DNA of 38,591 nucleotides, from positions 1-38,591 of the forward strand of contig JAFSDN010000061.1 in the NCBI GenBank assembly GCA_017436245.1, read 5' to 3'. The stretch's first letter is position 1. Every line of letters begins with the position of its first letter. Of this stretch, positions 18,150 to 27,004 are shown in pieces. Source of the DNA: Clostridia bacterium (GTDB lineage: Bacteria > Bacillota > Clostridia > Monoglobales > Monoglobaceae). The translations under genes were made by a program, and so were the position numbers. The notes under the pieces were generated by a model. That model did no database searches. It was given only the letters and a program-made list of their open reading frames with translations, and was not told the origin of the DNA.

Positions 18150-20003
18150 ATGAAGAAATTTTTGGATGCAATTAATTCATCTGATGATGTTAAAAAACTG
18201 AATATCCCTGAGCTTGAAATACTTGCGGCGGAAATCCGTGAGTTTTTGATTGAAAATATTTCAAAGAGCGGGGGACACTTGGCATCAAACCTTGGTGCGG
18301 TGGAGCTTACGCTTGCCTTGCACAAGGTTTTTGATTTTTCTTCGGACAGAATTGTGTGGGATGTGGGACATCAGTCATATGCCCACAAGATTATCAGCGG
18401 TCGGAAAAATGTTTTTGGCACATTGCGTCAAAAAGGCGGAATCAGCGGGTTCCCCAAAACTGAGGAATCGGAGGCTGATGCATTCAACACGGGACATTCG
18501 TCAACGGCGATTTCAGCTGCAATGGGCTTTGCAAAGGCTTTTGAGCTTTCGGGGGCTTGCGGCAAGGCGGTTGCGGTTGTTGGTGACGGAGCATTGACCG
18601 GCGGCATGGCTTATGAGGCGCTGAACCATGCAGGAAGCGGAAAAACGCCTTTGGTTGTTATTCTTAATGACAACGGAATGTCCATTTCGGAAAATGTCGG
18701 CGGACTTTCACGGTACCTCAGAAAGATTGTGAGCAGTTCGGAATACATTGGTGTTAAAAAGTCGGTAAAGAATTTTTTGCGTGACCTTCCGGTACTGGGT
18801 AAGCCTTTTGGCATAATGATGAGGTCGGGAAAGAGGTTCATAAAAAAGATTCTTTTGCCCAAAAAGCTCTTTGAAAATATGGGGCTTGAATATCTTGGTC
18901 CCATTGACGGACATGACCTGAAGGAGCTTATTGCAATTTTTGACTATGTGAAATCATTTGATAAGCCTGTTATGATTCATGTTGTCACAAAAAAGGGGAA
19001 GGGCTATGAGCCGGCAGAAAAACGGCCTGCACAATTTCACGGAGTGGGGGCTTTTGACCCTGCAAGCGGTGAGCTTGAACCAAATGGAAGAGTTACGTAT
19101 TCGGACACCTTTGGCTCGGAAATTTTGAGGCTTGCAAAAAGAAATGAGAAAATTTGCTGTATAACTGCGGCTATGCCCATGGGAACGGGATTGATTGACT
19201 TTTCAAGGTGCTTCCCCGAAAGATTTTTTGATGTGGGCATTGCGGAACAGCACGCCGTGACCTTTGCGGCGGCATTGGCAAAGGCAGGGCGGATTCCTGT
19301 TTTTGCGGTGTATTCCACTTTTTTGCAAAGGGGATATGACCAGATTTTGCATGACGTTGCTCTTCAGAATTTGCACGTTGTTTTTGCCATAGACCGTGCG
19401 GGGGCATCGGGAAATGACGGTGAAACCCATCAGGGAATTTATGATTTTTCGTATCTTTCACATATACCGAACATGACAATTATGGCACCCTCGTCCAATG
19501 AGGAGCTTGCCGAAATGCTTGATTTTGCAATTAACAAATGCACAGGTCCTGTTGCCGTGCGTTATCCCAAGGGCGAAAATTCCGTCAAAGGGAAAGCCCT
19601 TGCCAAAATTGAATACGGTTGCGGCATTGTTGAACGGCAGGGAACCGATGTTTTGATTGCGGCGGCAGGCTCGCAGGTTGCGGAGGCTGTTTTGGCGGCT
19701 GAAGAGCTTTTTGAGCGAGGAATTTCGGCAGAGGTGCTGAATCTCAGATTTATCAAGCCTTTTGATGAAAAACTGTTCGGTGAGGCGGTAAAGGGAAAGA
19801 AGCTGATTGCGGTGACTGAGGACAATGTGGGAATCGGCGGTTTGACAGATACTGTGCGTAGGAGCTTTGACGGCAGAATCATTGGATTTTCGTTTCCTGA
19901 TGTGCCCCTTGAACACGGAACGATTAAGGAACAGAAGATGCTTGCCGGAATTGACGGACACAGCATGGCAGAGAGAATAATTTCAGAACTTACGGGTGAT
20001 TGA
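18150..20003 (+). CDS. dxs: 1-deoxy-D-xylulose-5-phosphate synthase
   Basis: Dxs condenses pyruvate and glyceraldehyde-3-phosphate, using thiamine diphosphate, to begin the MEP isoprenoid pathway. About 617 residues. Family motifs are WDVGHQSYAHKI, the TPP/Mg2+ motif GDGALTGGMAYEALNHAG with a later NDN, and the pyrimidine-binding half YSTFLQRGYDQILHDVALQ with AIDRAG. I chose ATG 18150, giving MKKFLDAIN as in relatives; an in-frame GTG at 18141 is the alternative. The ribosome binding site is weak, so translation may couple to oapA. The next gene starts 1 nt after the stop, or overlaps if its GTG is used. Confidence 0.97.
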   Translation: MKKFLDAINSSDDVKKLNIPELEILAAEIREFLIENISKSGGHLASNLGAVELTLALHKVFDFSSDRIVWDVGHQSYAHKIISGRKNVFGTLRQKGGISGFPKTEESEADAFNTGHSSTAISAAMGFAKAFELSGACGKAVAVVGDGALTGGMAYEALNHAGSGKTPLVVILNDNGMSISENVGGLSRYLRKIVSSSEYIGVKKSVKNFLRDLPVLGKPFGIMMRSGKRFIKKILLPKKLFENMGLEYLGPIDGHDLKELIAIFDYVKSFDKPVMIHVVTKKGKGYEPAEKRPAQFHGVGAFDPASGELEPNGRVTYSDTFGSEILRLAKRNEKICCITAAMPMGTGLIDFSRCFPERFFDVGIAEQHAVTFAAALAKAGRIPVFAVYSTFLQRGYDQILHDVALQNLHVVFAIDRAGASGNDGETHQGIYDFSYLSHIPNMTIMAPSSNEELAEMLDFAINKCTGPVAVRYPKGENSVKGKALAKIEYGCGIVERQGTDVLIAAAGSQVAEAVLAAEELFERGISAEVLNLRFIKPFDEKLFGEAVKGKKLIAVTEDNVGIGGLTDTVRRSFDGRIIGFSFPDVPLEHGTIKEQKMLAGIDGHSMAERIISELTGD

Positions 20004-20004
20004 T

Positions 20005-20802
20005 TTGGATAAAATTCGACTTGATGTTTTTTTGGTTGAACAGAATATGGCTCCAAGCCGCAGCGCCGCACAGGCAATGATTATGGCGGGGGATGTTTAT
20101 ATTGACAATCAGAAGGCGATGAAAGCCGGTGAAACGGTTAAAGGAACTGAGAATATTGAAGTGCGGTCAAATGGACCTGCGTATGTGAGCCGTGGGGGGC
20201 TCAAACTGGAAAAGGCAATGAAGGTTTTCCCCGCAACTCCTTTGGGAAAGGTTTGCATGGACATTGGCGCGTCAACCGGAGGCTTTACAGATTGTATGCT
20301 CCAAAACGGAGCGGTGAAGGTATATTCCGTTGACGTGGGCTACGGTCAGCTTGCGTGGAAGCTCCGTCAGGACGCAAGGGTTGTGAATATGGAGCGCACC
20401 AATATCCGTTATATTGACAGAGAACTGGTGACAGAACCGCTGGAGTTTTTCTCGGTGGATGTTTCGTTTATTTCGTTGAAGCCTGTTTTGCCTGTTGCTT
20501 ATGAATTGCTGAAAGAGGGCGGTGAGGGCGTTTGCCTTATTAAGCCCCAGTTTGAGGCAGGCCGCGAAAAGGTTGGTAAAAAAGGTGTTGTGAGAGAAAA
20601 ATCAACACATATCGAGGTTATTGAAAAGGTGCTGGAGTTCACAAAGGAAATCGGTTTCTCGGTGAGGGGGCTTGATTTCTCGCCCATAAAAGGCCCTGAG
20701 GGAAATATTGAGTATCTTATGTATATAAAGAAGGATGATGCCGAATCTGAAAGTTTTGATGTTGCAGATTTGGTGGAACAATCGCACAACCTTAACAAAT
20801 GA
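20005..20802 (+). CDS. tlyA: TlyA family rRNA 2'-O-methyltransferase
   Basis: A 265-residue protein with an N-terminal S4 RNA-binding domain (KIRLDVFLVEQ to about residue 60) and an FtsJ-like Rossmann methyltransferase domain with the SAM motif CMDIGASTGGFTDCMLQNGA. Catalytic-tetrad candidates are the Lys in GGLKLEKAM, the Asp in FSVDVSFISL, the Lys in LIKPQFEAG and a late Glu. TlyA methylates the ribose of cytidines in 16S and/or 23S rRNA. I chose TTG 20005, with GGGTG 6 nt upstream; GTG 19996 is an alternative that overlaps dxs by 8 nt. tlyA between dxs and nadK is common in Firmicutes. Confidence 0.94.
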   Translation: MDKIRLDVFLVEQNMAPSRSAAQAMIMAGDVYIDNQKAMKAGETVKGTENIEVRSNGPAYVSRGGLKLEKAMKVFPATPLGKVCMDIGASTGGFTDCMLQNGAVKVYSVDVGYGQLAWKLRQDARVVNMERTNIRYIDRELVTEPLEFFSVDVSFISLKPVLPVAYELLKEGGEGVCLIKPQFEAGREKVGKKGVVREKSTHIEVIEKVLEFTKEIGFSVRGLDFSPIKGPEGNIEYLMYIKKDDAESESFDVADLVEQSHNLNK

Positions 20803-20822
20803 GTTTGAAGGAAGGGATAATT

Positions 20823-21671
20823 ATGGAAAATATTGCGTTGTTTGTAAACAGAGACCGTGATGCTGACCTCTCGGCTACCAAAGAGGTTATTTCCCTTTTG
20901 AAAAAATATAATAAGACTGTTATTCTTGATGTGTCGCTGAAGGATGAGTTGGACTTGCCGGATTTGTATTATGCAAAGGGTGACGGAATTTTTGAGATTT
21001 GTGATGCGGTTTTTGCCCTTGGAGGTGACGGAACAATTCTGAAAATTGTCAATCAGGCGGCAGAGTTTGATGTTCCCGTTGCGGGAATAAACCTCGGACA
21101 TCTTGGGTTTCTTACTCAGGCGGAACGTAACGACCTTTCAAATCTTGTGAAAATTCTTGATAACGATTTTTCGGTTGAATACAGAATGATGATTGATGCC
21201 CGGGTGGTTTCGGACGGAAAGGTTGTTGAAACACATTCGGCACTGAATGATATAATTGTCCGTGGCGATTCGGCAAAGATGATTTCCCTTACGGCAGAGG
21301 TGGACGGAACCGAGGCCAGCAGTTATCTTGCTGATGGGATTATTGTTGCAACCTCAACGGGTTCAACGGCGTACTCCCTTTCCTGCGGCGGCCCTATTGT
21401 ACACAAGGCGCTTGACTGCATGATTGTGACGCCTGTGTGCCCTCATACAATGAAATCAAGGTGTATACTTGTTCCTCCCGAATCGGCGGTGGTTGTTCGT
21501 TTTGATGCAACATATTCCGACGAGATTGATTTGAAAATTGACGGCATCTCGGTTCGCAGACTCGGCGACGGTGAGTACATAGAGGTGGTGCGCAGTTCAA
21601 AGCGTGTACCAATGATTAATGTGGATTCAAGAGGATATTTTGATGTTATCCGTGAGAAGCTTTCGGATTGA
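20823..21671 (+). CDS. nadK: NAD kinase
   Basis: NadK phosphorylates NAD to NADP. The 282-residue protein shows the hallmark GGDG at residues 67-70 (FALGGDGTILK), the NAD-binding ND in SALNDIIVRG, and the Gly-rich TSTGSTAYSLSCGGPIV near the C-terminal beta domain. I chose ATG 20823, with AAGGAAGGG upstream; an earlier in-frame ATG at 20799 would overlap tlyA and adds only eight residues. In many Firmicutes argR lies between nadK and recN, but here recN follows after 18 bp. Confidence 0.96.
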   Translation: MENIALFVNRDRDADLSATKEVISLLKKYNKTVILDVSLKDELDLPDLYYAKGDGIFEICDAVFALGGDGTILKIVNQAAEFDVPVAGINLGHLGFLTQAERNDLSNLVKILDNDFSVEYRMMIDARVVSDGKVVETHSALNDIIVRGDSAKMISLTAEVDGTEASSYLADGIIVATSTGSTAYSLSCGGPIVHKALDCMIVTPVCPHTMKSRCILVPPESAVVVRFDATYSDEIDLKIDGISVRRLGDGEYIEVVRSSKRVPMINVDSRGYFDVIREKLSD

Positions 21672-21689
21672 TGAAAAGGGTGTGAGGAT

Positions 21690-23384
21690 TTGCTTAAAGA
21701 ATTGCATATAAAAAATATTGCTGTTATTGATGAAGTACACATTGAGTTTTTTGAAGGATTTAATGTTCTCACCGGTGAAACGGGTGCAGGGAAGTCAATA
21801 TTGATTGATTCCATTAATATGGCTCTTGGCAAGCGTGTGAGCCATGATTTGCTTCGGAGCGGATGTGACAAAGCGGTGGTTAATGCCTGCTTTGAGGTGT
21901 CGGGACAAAAGATTCTGGAAGCACTTTCGGATATGGGTGTTGATGCAGAGGACGGGCTTGTTGCCATAAACCGTCAGCTGACCGAGGACGGAAAGTCAAC
22001 GTGCAGAATAAATGGTGTTGCCATGCCTCTTGGTGTGGTGCGTGAGGTGACCTCGCTCCTTATTGACATTCATGGTCAGAACGACAATCAGTCCCTTCTG
22101 AACGCAAACAGCCACAGGGGCTTGCTTGATGATTTTGGCAATTGCGGCGAGCTTTTGGAGGAGTACAGGGGAATTTACAAAAGGATGAAGGCTCTGCGTC
22201 GTGAAGAAGAGGAGCTTTCGGCTTCCTTTGATGAAAGGGAACGCAGAATGGAGCTTTTGTCATTTCAAATTAATGAGATTGAAAGTGCAAAGCTGAAAAT
22301 CGGCGAGGACGAAGAGCTTGAAACAAAACGGGATTATTTGTACAATATGGAAAGTATTGTGTCGGGGACGGGAACTGCTTACGGTGCTTTGTACGGTGGC
22401 GAACAGATGTCGGCTTATGACCTTTTGAGGCAGGCAGAACGCAGTCTTTCGGGGATAAGTCAGTATCTCCCCAACCTCTCGGAATGTTATGAACGGCTGG
22501 AAAGTGTTATTGCCGAGACCGAGGATATTGCATCGGAGCTGAATTCCTGCCTTTCGTCAACGGATTTCAATATGGCAGAGCTTGACATGATTGAGGAACG
22601 TCTTGACACAATCGGGAATTTGAAACGCAAATACGGAAATACTATTGAAGAGATTATTGAATACGGAAAGAATGCTCAGCTTGAAGCATCAAACATTGAA
22701 CACAGTGACGAGAAGCTTGAACTTATACGTGCCGAAATTAAGGCGGTCGGGGCTGAGCTTGAAGCTGTGGCGGCAAAGCTGACGGAAAAACGTAACGATT
22801 CTGCAAGGGTTCTTGAAAAAAGGATTGCCAATGAGCTTGCAGACCTTGATATGCCAAAGGTGAGATTTGAAATTCAGGTTTCGGAGAGGTGCGAAGACGG
22901 CAAAACGGCTTACGGAGATTCGGGCAAGGACAAGGTTGAATTTCTGCTTTCAACAAATCCCGGTGAGGATTTGAAGCCCATGTCAAAAATTGCATCAGGC
23001 GGTGAGCTTTCAAGAATTATGTTGGCGGTGAAATCGGTTCTTTCGGATTCGGAGGATATTGACACCATGATATTTGACGAGATTGATACGGGTGTCAGCG
23101 GACGTGCGGCACAGAAAATTGCCGAAAAACTGGCGCTTCTGGCAAGAAAGAAGCAGGTTTTTTCAATCACTCATCTTGCACAGATTGCAAGCATGGCTGA
23201 CAATCATTATCTGATAAAAAAGACCTCAACCGATGAAAAAACCTCAACACAGGTGACTCTTCTTGAGCAGGAGGGCAGAATTGAAGAGCTTTCAAGAATC
23301 ATTGGCGGTGTCAGCGTTACCGACCTGACACGTAGCAGTGCGCTTGAAATGCTTGAACTGGCAAAATCTATAAAGGAAAATTAA
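21690..23384 (+). CDS. recN: DNA repair protein RecN
   Basis: RecN is an SMC-like ATPase acting early in double-strand-break repair. The 564-residue protein has Walker A GETGAGKS (residues 29-36), a long charged coiled-coil middle interrupted near its centre, the signature ASGGELSRIMLAVKS, and Walker B MIFDEIDTGVSG near residues 457-468. The start is TTG 21690, giving MLKELHIKNIAVID, the family's usual opening; AAGGG lies 9 nt upstream. Same operon as nadK. Confidence 0.96.
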   Translation: MLKELHIKNIAVIDEVHIEFFEGFNVLTGETGAGKSILIDSINMALGKRVSHDLLRSGCDKAVVNACFEVSGQKILEALSDMGVDAEDGLVAINRQLTEDGKSTCRINGVAMPLGVVREVTSLLIDIHGQNDNQSLLNANSHRGLLDDFGNCGELLEEYRGIYKRMKALRREEEELSASFDERERRMELLSFQINEIESAKLKIGEDEELETKRDYLYNMESIVSGTGTAYGALYGGEQMSAYDLLRQAERSLSGISQYLPNLSECYERLESVIAETEDIASELNSCLSSTDFNMAELDMIEERLDTIGNLKRKYGNTIEEIIEYGKNAQLEASNIEHSDEKLELIRAEIKAVGAELEAVAAKLTEKRNDSARVLEKRIANELADLDMPKVRFEIQVSERCEDGKTAYGDSGKDKVEFLLSTNPGEDLKPMSKIASGGELSRIMLAVKSVLSDSEDIDTMIFDEIDTGVSGRAAQKIAEKLALLARKKQVFSITHLAQIASMADNHYLIKKTSTDEKTSTQVTLLEQEGRIEELSRIIGGVSVTDLTRSSALEMLELAKSIKEN

Positions 23385-23392
23385 GAGCAGAT

Positions 23393-23782
23393 ATGGAAAA
23401 GTTGGGAACAGTAAAGGAAGTTTTGGGAGCGGATATGATTGTGAGCGTTGTCCGTGATTCGGCTTGTGGCGACAACTGTGCCGCCTGCGGACTTTGCGGA
23501 AACAGCCGTGAAATGACCGTGCGGCTGAAAAATACCAAAGGCTTTAAGCGGGGCGACAGGGTGAGGCTTGTGTCGGAGGACAAAAAGGTTTTGGGGAATT
23601 CGGCACTTGGCTATCTTTCGCTCACGGCGCTGCTCATTGCAGGCGGCGTCATTGGAGGAATCTTTGGCGGCGACTGGGCGGCATTTTGCGGTGCAGCTGT
23701 TGGACTTGCTCTGGGGATTGGTGCTTTGAAGCTGTTCTTTAAGGATAAAATTGACATTGAAGTGCAAAAGGTTGAAAATTAA
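23393..23782 (+). CDS. RseC/MucC-like (SoxR reducing system) membrane protein
   Basis: A 129-residue protein with a cysteine cluster, Cys25, Cys29, Cys32 and Cys35 (C-x3-C-x2-C-x2-C), followed by a beta-rich part and two membrane segments (about 71-88 and 92-112). This is the layout of the RseC/MucC family, whose relatives act in electron transfer to SoxR or with Rnf-type complexes. The cysteines may hold an Fe-S cluster. It begins 9 nt after recN and ends 2 nt before the ABC-F gene, so it is probably co-transcribed; no rnf genes are in the window. Confidence 0.85.
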   Translation: MEKLGTVKEVLGADMIVSVVRDSACGDNCAACGLCGNSREMTVRLKNTKGFKRGDRVRLVSEDKKVLGNSALGYLSLTALLIAGGVIGGIFGGDWAAFCGAAVGLALGIGALKLFFKDKIDIEVQKVEN

Positions 23783-23784
23783 TT

Positions 23785-25710
23785 ATGCTTATAACCATTG
23801 ATGGGCTGAATAAATACTTCGGCGAGGAACAAATTCTGAAAAATGTTAAAATGACAGTAAACGAAAAATGCCGTTACGGTCTTATTGGCGTAAACGGAGC
23901 CGGAAAGTCCACTCTCCTTAAAATCATCATGGGTGTTCTTGAGTTTGAGGAAGGGGAGCTGGTAAAAAAACCGGGGTTGAGAACGGGTTATCTTGAACAG
24001 AACAACGGTCTTGAACGTGACAGCTCCATTATTGCCGAAATGCGAAAGGTTTTTGATGATGTTTTTGAAGCAGAACGTAGGATGCGCCGCCTTGAGGTGG
24101 ATATGTCAGAAATAACCGACCATAATTCGGATGAATACAGACGGATTTCTTCGGCATATACTGCGGCTCAGAATTATTTTGACAGCCGTGACGGCTATAA
24201 CATTGACGTGAAAATAAAAACAATTCTCAACGGTATGGGCTTTGGTGACAAGGATATGGAGACGGTTATTTCCACCCTTTCGGGCGGCGAAAAGACCCGT
24301 CTTGCCATTGCGCGGCTTCTTTTGGAGGAGCCTGAGCTTCTTATTCTTGACGAGCCCACCAACCATCTTGATTTCAAAACCCTCAGATGGCTTGAGGATT
24401 ATCTGGTGAATTACAACGGAGCAATTCTCACCGTTTCCCATGACCGTTATTTTCTTGACAAAATTGTTTTGCATATATACGAGGTGGAACGTGGAAAAGT
24501 TTTTTCCTATGCAGGAAACTATTCAAAATATCTTGTGCAAAAGGCCGAAAGGCGTGCCCGTGAGGAAAAGGAATATGAGATGCAACAAATGCAGATTGCG
24601 CAGTTGCAGACTTATGTTGACAAAAATATTGCACGCGCATCCACCTCAAACAGTGCAAAATCAAGGCTCAAAACCCTTGAAAATATGGAGATTCTTGAAC
24701 GCCCTGACGGCGAACTGAAGTCTATGCGGTTGAAGTTTGAGCATACAAAAGAGCCGTATAAGGATGTGCTGACGGTAAAGAATCTTGATGTTGTGGTTGG
24801 CGAAGAAAAAAAGGTTCTGTGCCGTGACATCAGCCTTGAGGTGAAGAAAAAGGAAAAGATTGCAATTATCGGCTCAAACGGTATTGGAAAGTCGTCATTT
24901 CTGAAAATTATTCAGGGTATTATTCCCTATTACAGCGGAAGTGTTCAATGGGGAACAAATGTGAGCATCAGTTATTATGAGCAGGAAAATCTTAATCTCA
25001 ATCAGGACAAAATCGCTCTTGATGAATTGTGGGACAGATTTCCCGATGTTCCTGAAGCGGAAATCAGACGTGTTCTGGGAAATGTTCTGCTCACCAAGGA
25101 CGATGTGTTCAAGCCTGTGAAGATTATCAGCGGCGGTGAGCGTGCCAAGCTTGCTTTTTGCATAATCATGCTTGAAAAAGCCAATGTGATTATACTTGAC
25201 GAGCCAACAAACCATCTTGACCTTGCTTCAAAGGAGGTTCTTGAATCGGCAATGTCGGAATATGGAGGAACCATGATTTTTGTTTCCCATGACCGTTATC
25301 TTTTGAACAAGGTTCCTGACAAGATTGTGGAGATTGATGAAAAGGGTCTCAGGGTTTATCAGGGAAATTATGATTATTATTGTGAGGTTCAGGAACGGGA
25401 GGCTGTAAAGGCGGCAGAAATTGCGGCACAGCTTGCGGCGGAAAAGGCGGTTCAGGCGGCAAAATCTCCTTCGGACAACGGGTATAAGTCCAAGGAGCAG
25501 CGTCGTGCAGAAGCACAGCGCAAAAACAGAGTCCGTGAGCTTGAGGGCTTGATTGAACAGTCAGAAATGCGACTTGCGGAGCTTGAGGAGGAAATGACCC
25601 GTGAAGAAGTTTTTTCGGATTACAAGCTCATGAACGAAAAGTGTCTGGAGTCCGAAGAAATCAGAAAAATGCTGGAAGACTATTATGATGAGTGGAGCGA
25701 GCTATCGTAA
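23785..25710 (+). CDS. ABC-F family ATPase (YdiF/Uup type)
   Basis: A 641-residue protein with two ABC domains and no membrane segment, hence an ABC-F translation factor rather than a transporter. Walker A motifs are GVNGAGKS (35-42) and GSNGIGKS. Signatures are LSGGEKTRLAIARLL and ISGGERAKLAFCIIM; both Walker B regions read LDEPTNHLD. The interdomain linker is charged and helical, and a C-terminal coiled coil (KEQRRAEAQRKN onward) resembles Uup/YdiF. ABC-F proteins act on the ribosome E site; some give antibiotic resistance, which this sequence alone cannot decide. Its upstream ribosome binding site is weak. Probably last in the OLE transcription unit. Confidence 0.93.
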   Translation: MLITIDGLNKYFGEEQILKNVKMTVNEKCRYGLIGVNGAGKSTLLKIIMGVLEFEEGELVKKPGLRTGYLEQNNGLERDSSIIAEMRKVFDDVFEAERRMRRLEVDMSEITDHNSDEYRRISSAYTAAQNYFDSRDGYNIDVKIKTILNGMGFGDKDMETVISTLSGGEKTRLAIARLLLEEPELLILDEPTNHLDFKTLRWLEDYLVNYNGAILTVSHDRYFLDKIVLHIYEVERGKVFSYAGNYSKYLVQKAERRAREEKEYEMQQMQIAQLQTYVDKNIARASTSNSAKSRLKTLENMEILERPDGELKSMRLKFEHTKEPYKDVLTVKNLDVVVGEEKKVLCRDISLEVKKKEKIAIIGSNGIGKSSFLKIIQGIIPYYSGSVQWGTNVSISYYEQENLNLNQDKIALDELWDRFPDVPEAEIRRVLGNVLLTKDDVFKPVKIISGGERAKLAFCIIMLEKANVIILDEPTNHLDLASKEVLESAMSEYGGTMIFVSHDRYLLNKVPDKIVEIDEKGLRVYQGNYDYYCEVQEREAVKAAEIAAQLAAEKAVQAAKSPSDNGYKSKEQRRAEAQRKNRVRELEGLIEQSEMRLAELEEEMTREEVFSDYKLMNEKCLESEEIRKMLEDYYDEWSELS

Positions 25711-25773
25711 ACATTTTTGTAAAAATGATTTGGGATAATTTACAAAAATATACTAATTGATTACTAAAATGTA

Positions 25774-25802
25774 TTGCATTTTGAAGGCAACTGAGATATA
25801 AT
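25774..25802 (+). promoter_or_regulatory. Predicted promoter of the Gfo/Idh/MocA gene
   Basis: TTGCAT (25774-25779), 17-bp spacer, TATAAT (25797-25802), 37 bp upstream of the start ATG. Confidence 0.7.
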
Positions 25803-25839
25803 AAAAACAAATTCAAGAACTTTTACGGAGGGTATTAAA

Positions 25840-26868
25840 ATGCTTAGAGTTGGTATTGTTGGATGCGGAAATATTTTTACAATGCACGCAACAAGTGCAC
25901 ATCATTTGAAAAATGCAGAAATTGTCGGTGTTTGTGACATCAAAAAGGACAGAGCTGACAAGGCTGCGGAAAAATACGGCTGCAAAGCGTATTATGATTA
26001 TGAAGAAATGATTGACAAAAACAACATTGATGTTGTACACGTTTGTGTTCCTCATTATCTTCACCCCATTATTTCGAGATATGCCATTGAAAAGGGTGTT
26101 CACGTTATTTGCGAAAAGCCAATGAGCATCAAGTATGAGGATGCTGTCCGCAATGTTGAACTTGCTGAAAAGAACAATGTTACATACGGCATTATCTTCC
26201 AGTGCAGATTCAATGATTCGGCAAAGCTGGTAAAGGAAAAAATTATGGACGGAACCTTGGGCAAAATCCTTTCGGCAAGGGTTGTTCTCACATGGTGTAA
26301 GCCTGATGAATATTACAGCCTGTCTGACTGGAAGGGCACTTGGGAAAAGGAAGGCGGCGGCGTTCTTATTGACCAGGCAATTCACTCGGTTGATTTGGCA
26401 AACTGGTTTATTGATGATGAGATTGAAAGTGTTCAGGCTCACCTTGCCAACCGCGGACACTCCATCATGGAGGTTGACGACACAGCAGAAGGCTTCATAA
26501 AGTATAAAAACGGTGCAACCCTTGGCTTCTGGGCAATGAACAACTATGGCTGCGATGACCCCATTGAAATTCGTCTTTGCTGTGAAAACGGTAAGGTTAC
26601 AATGGATTATGACCATGCAGAAATTGTTTTGAATGACGGACAGAGATTTTCGGTTGAGACCACGGTTGACCCTGATGTTGTTTACGAGGACGGCAAGGAT
26701 TACTGGGGATTCCAGCATATTCGTGAAATTGCTGACTTCTATGATGCTGTGGAAAATAACCGCGAACCTATGATAAGCGGCAGAGAAGCTCTGAAAATCC
26801 AAAAGCTCATTTGCGATATTTATGAAAAAGGAACTGCCAATTTTGAAAGAAATTCCGAGGGAATTTAA
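25840..26868 (+). CDS. Gfo/Idh/MocA family oxidoreductase
   Basis: A 342-residue NAD(P)-dependent sugar or inositol dehydrogenase. The Rossmann motif is VGCGNIF (residues 7-13), and the family EKP triad with the catalytic Lys93 is in CEKPMS. A second conserved segment, GGGVLIDQAIHSVDL, carries the Asp and His that shape the active site. AGGGTATTAAA precedes ATG 25840. The substrate cannot be set from sequence. A separate promoter and hairpins separate it from the next gene. Confidence 0.93.
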   Translation: MLRVGIVGCGNIFTMHATSAHHLKNAEIVGVCDIKKDRADKAAEKYGCKAYYDYEEMIDKNNIDVVHVCVPHYLHPIISRYAIEKGVHVICEKPMSIKYEDAVRNVELAEKNNVTYGIIFQCRFNDSAKLVKEKIMDGTLGKILSARVVLTWCKPDEYYSLSDWKGTWEKEGGGVLIDQAIHSVDLANWFIDDEIESVQAHLANRGHSIMEVDDTAEGFIKYKNGATLGFWAMNNYGCDDPIEIRLCCENGKVTMDYDHAEIVLNDGQRFSVETTVDPDVVYEDGKDYWGFQHIREIADFYDAVENNREPMISGREALKIQKLICDIYEKGTANFERNSEGI

Positions 26869-26873
26869 CCGCA

Positions 26874-26902
26874 TTGACAATTTTATTTTTCTTTGATACA
26901 AT
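26874..26902 (+). promoter_or_regulatory. Predicted promoter of the 2-hydroxyacid dehydrogenase gene
   Basis: TTGACA (26874-26879), 17 bp, TACAAT (26897-26902). It starts 6 bp after the previous stop, and transcription would run through two hairpins before the gene. Confidence 0.7.
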
Positions 26903-26917
26903 CAAATAAGGAACTAT

Positions 26918-26944
26918 GGAGCTGTCGCATTTTGCGACAGCTCC
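26918..26944 (+). terminator. Perfect 12-bp hairpin in the leader (terminator or attenuator-like)
   Basis: GGAGCTGTCGCA (26918-26929) pairs fully with TGCGACAGCTCC (26933-26944) around TTT. Only three T follow, so termination may be partial. It lies downstream of a predicted promoter rather than directly after the previous gene. Confidence 0.55.
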
Positions 26945-26947
26945 TTT

Positions 26948-26973
26948 GGGGTGGACGCAAAATGCGACACCCC
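26948..26973 (+). repeat. Second palindrome sharing the same core
   Basis: GGGGTG (26948-26953) pairs with CACCCC (26968-26973), with inner CGCA/TGCG. Read on the minus strand its core TGTCGCATTTTGCG matches the first hairpin, so the two look like related palindromic units in opposite orientation. Confidence 0.55.
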
Positions 26974-27004
26974 TGTATAATCAAAAAGACAGGAGATTGG
27001 GAGC

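Noticed and set aside
25711-25740. Terminator after the ABC-F gene from CATTTTT/AAAAATG
   Set aside because: The stem is purely AT-rich with almost no loop and no T-run, so it is not convincing.
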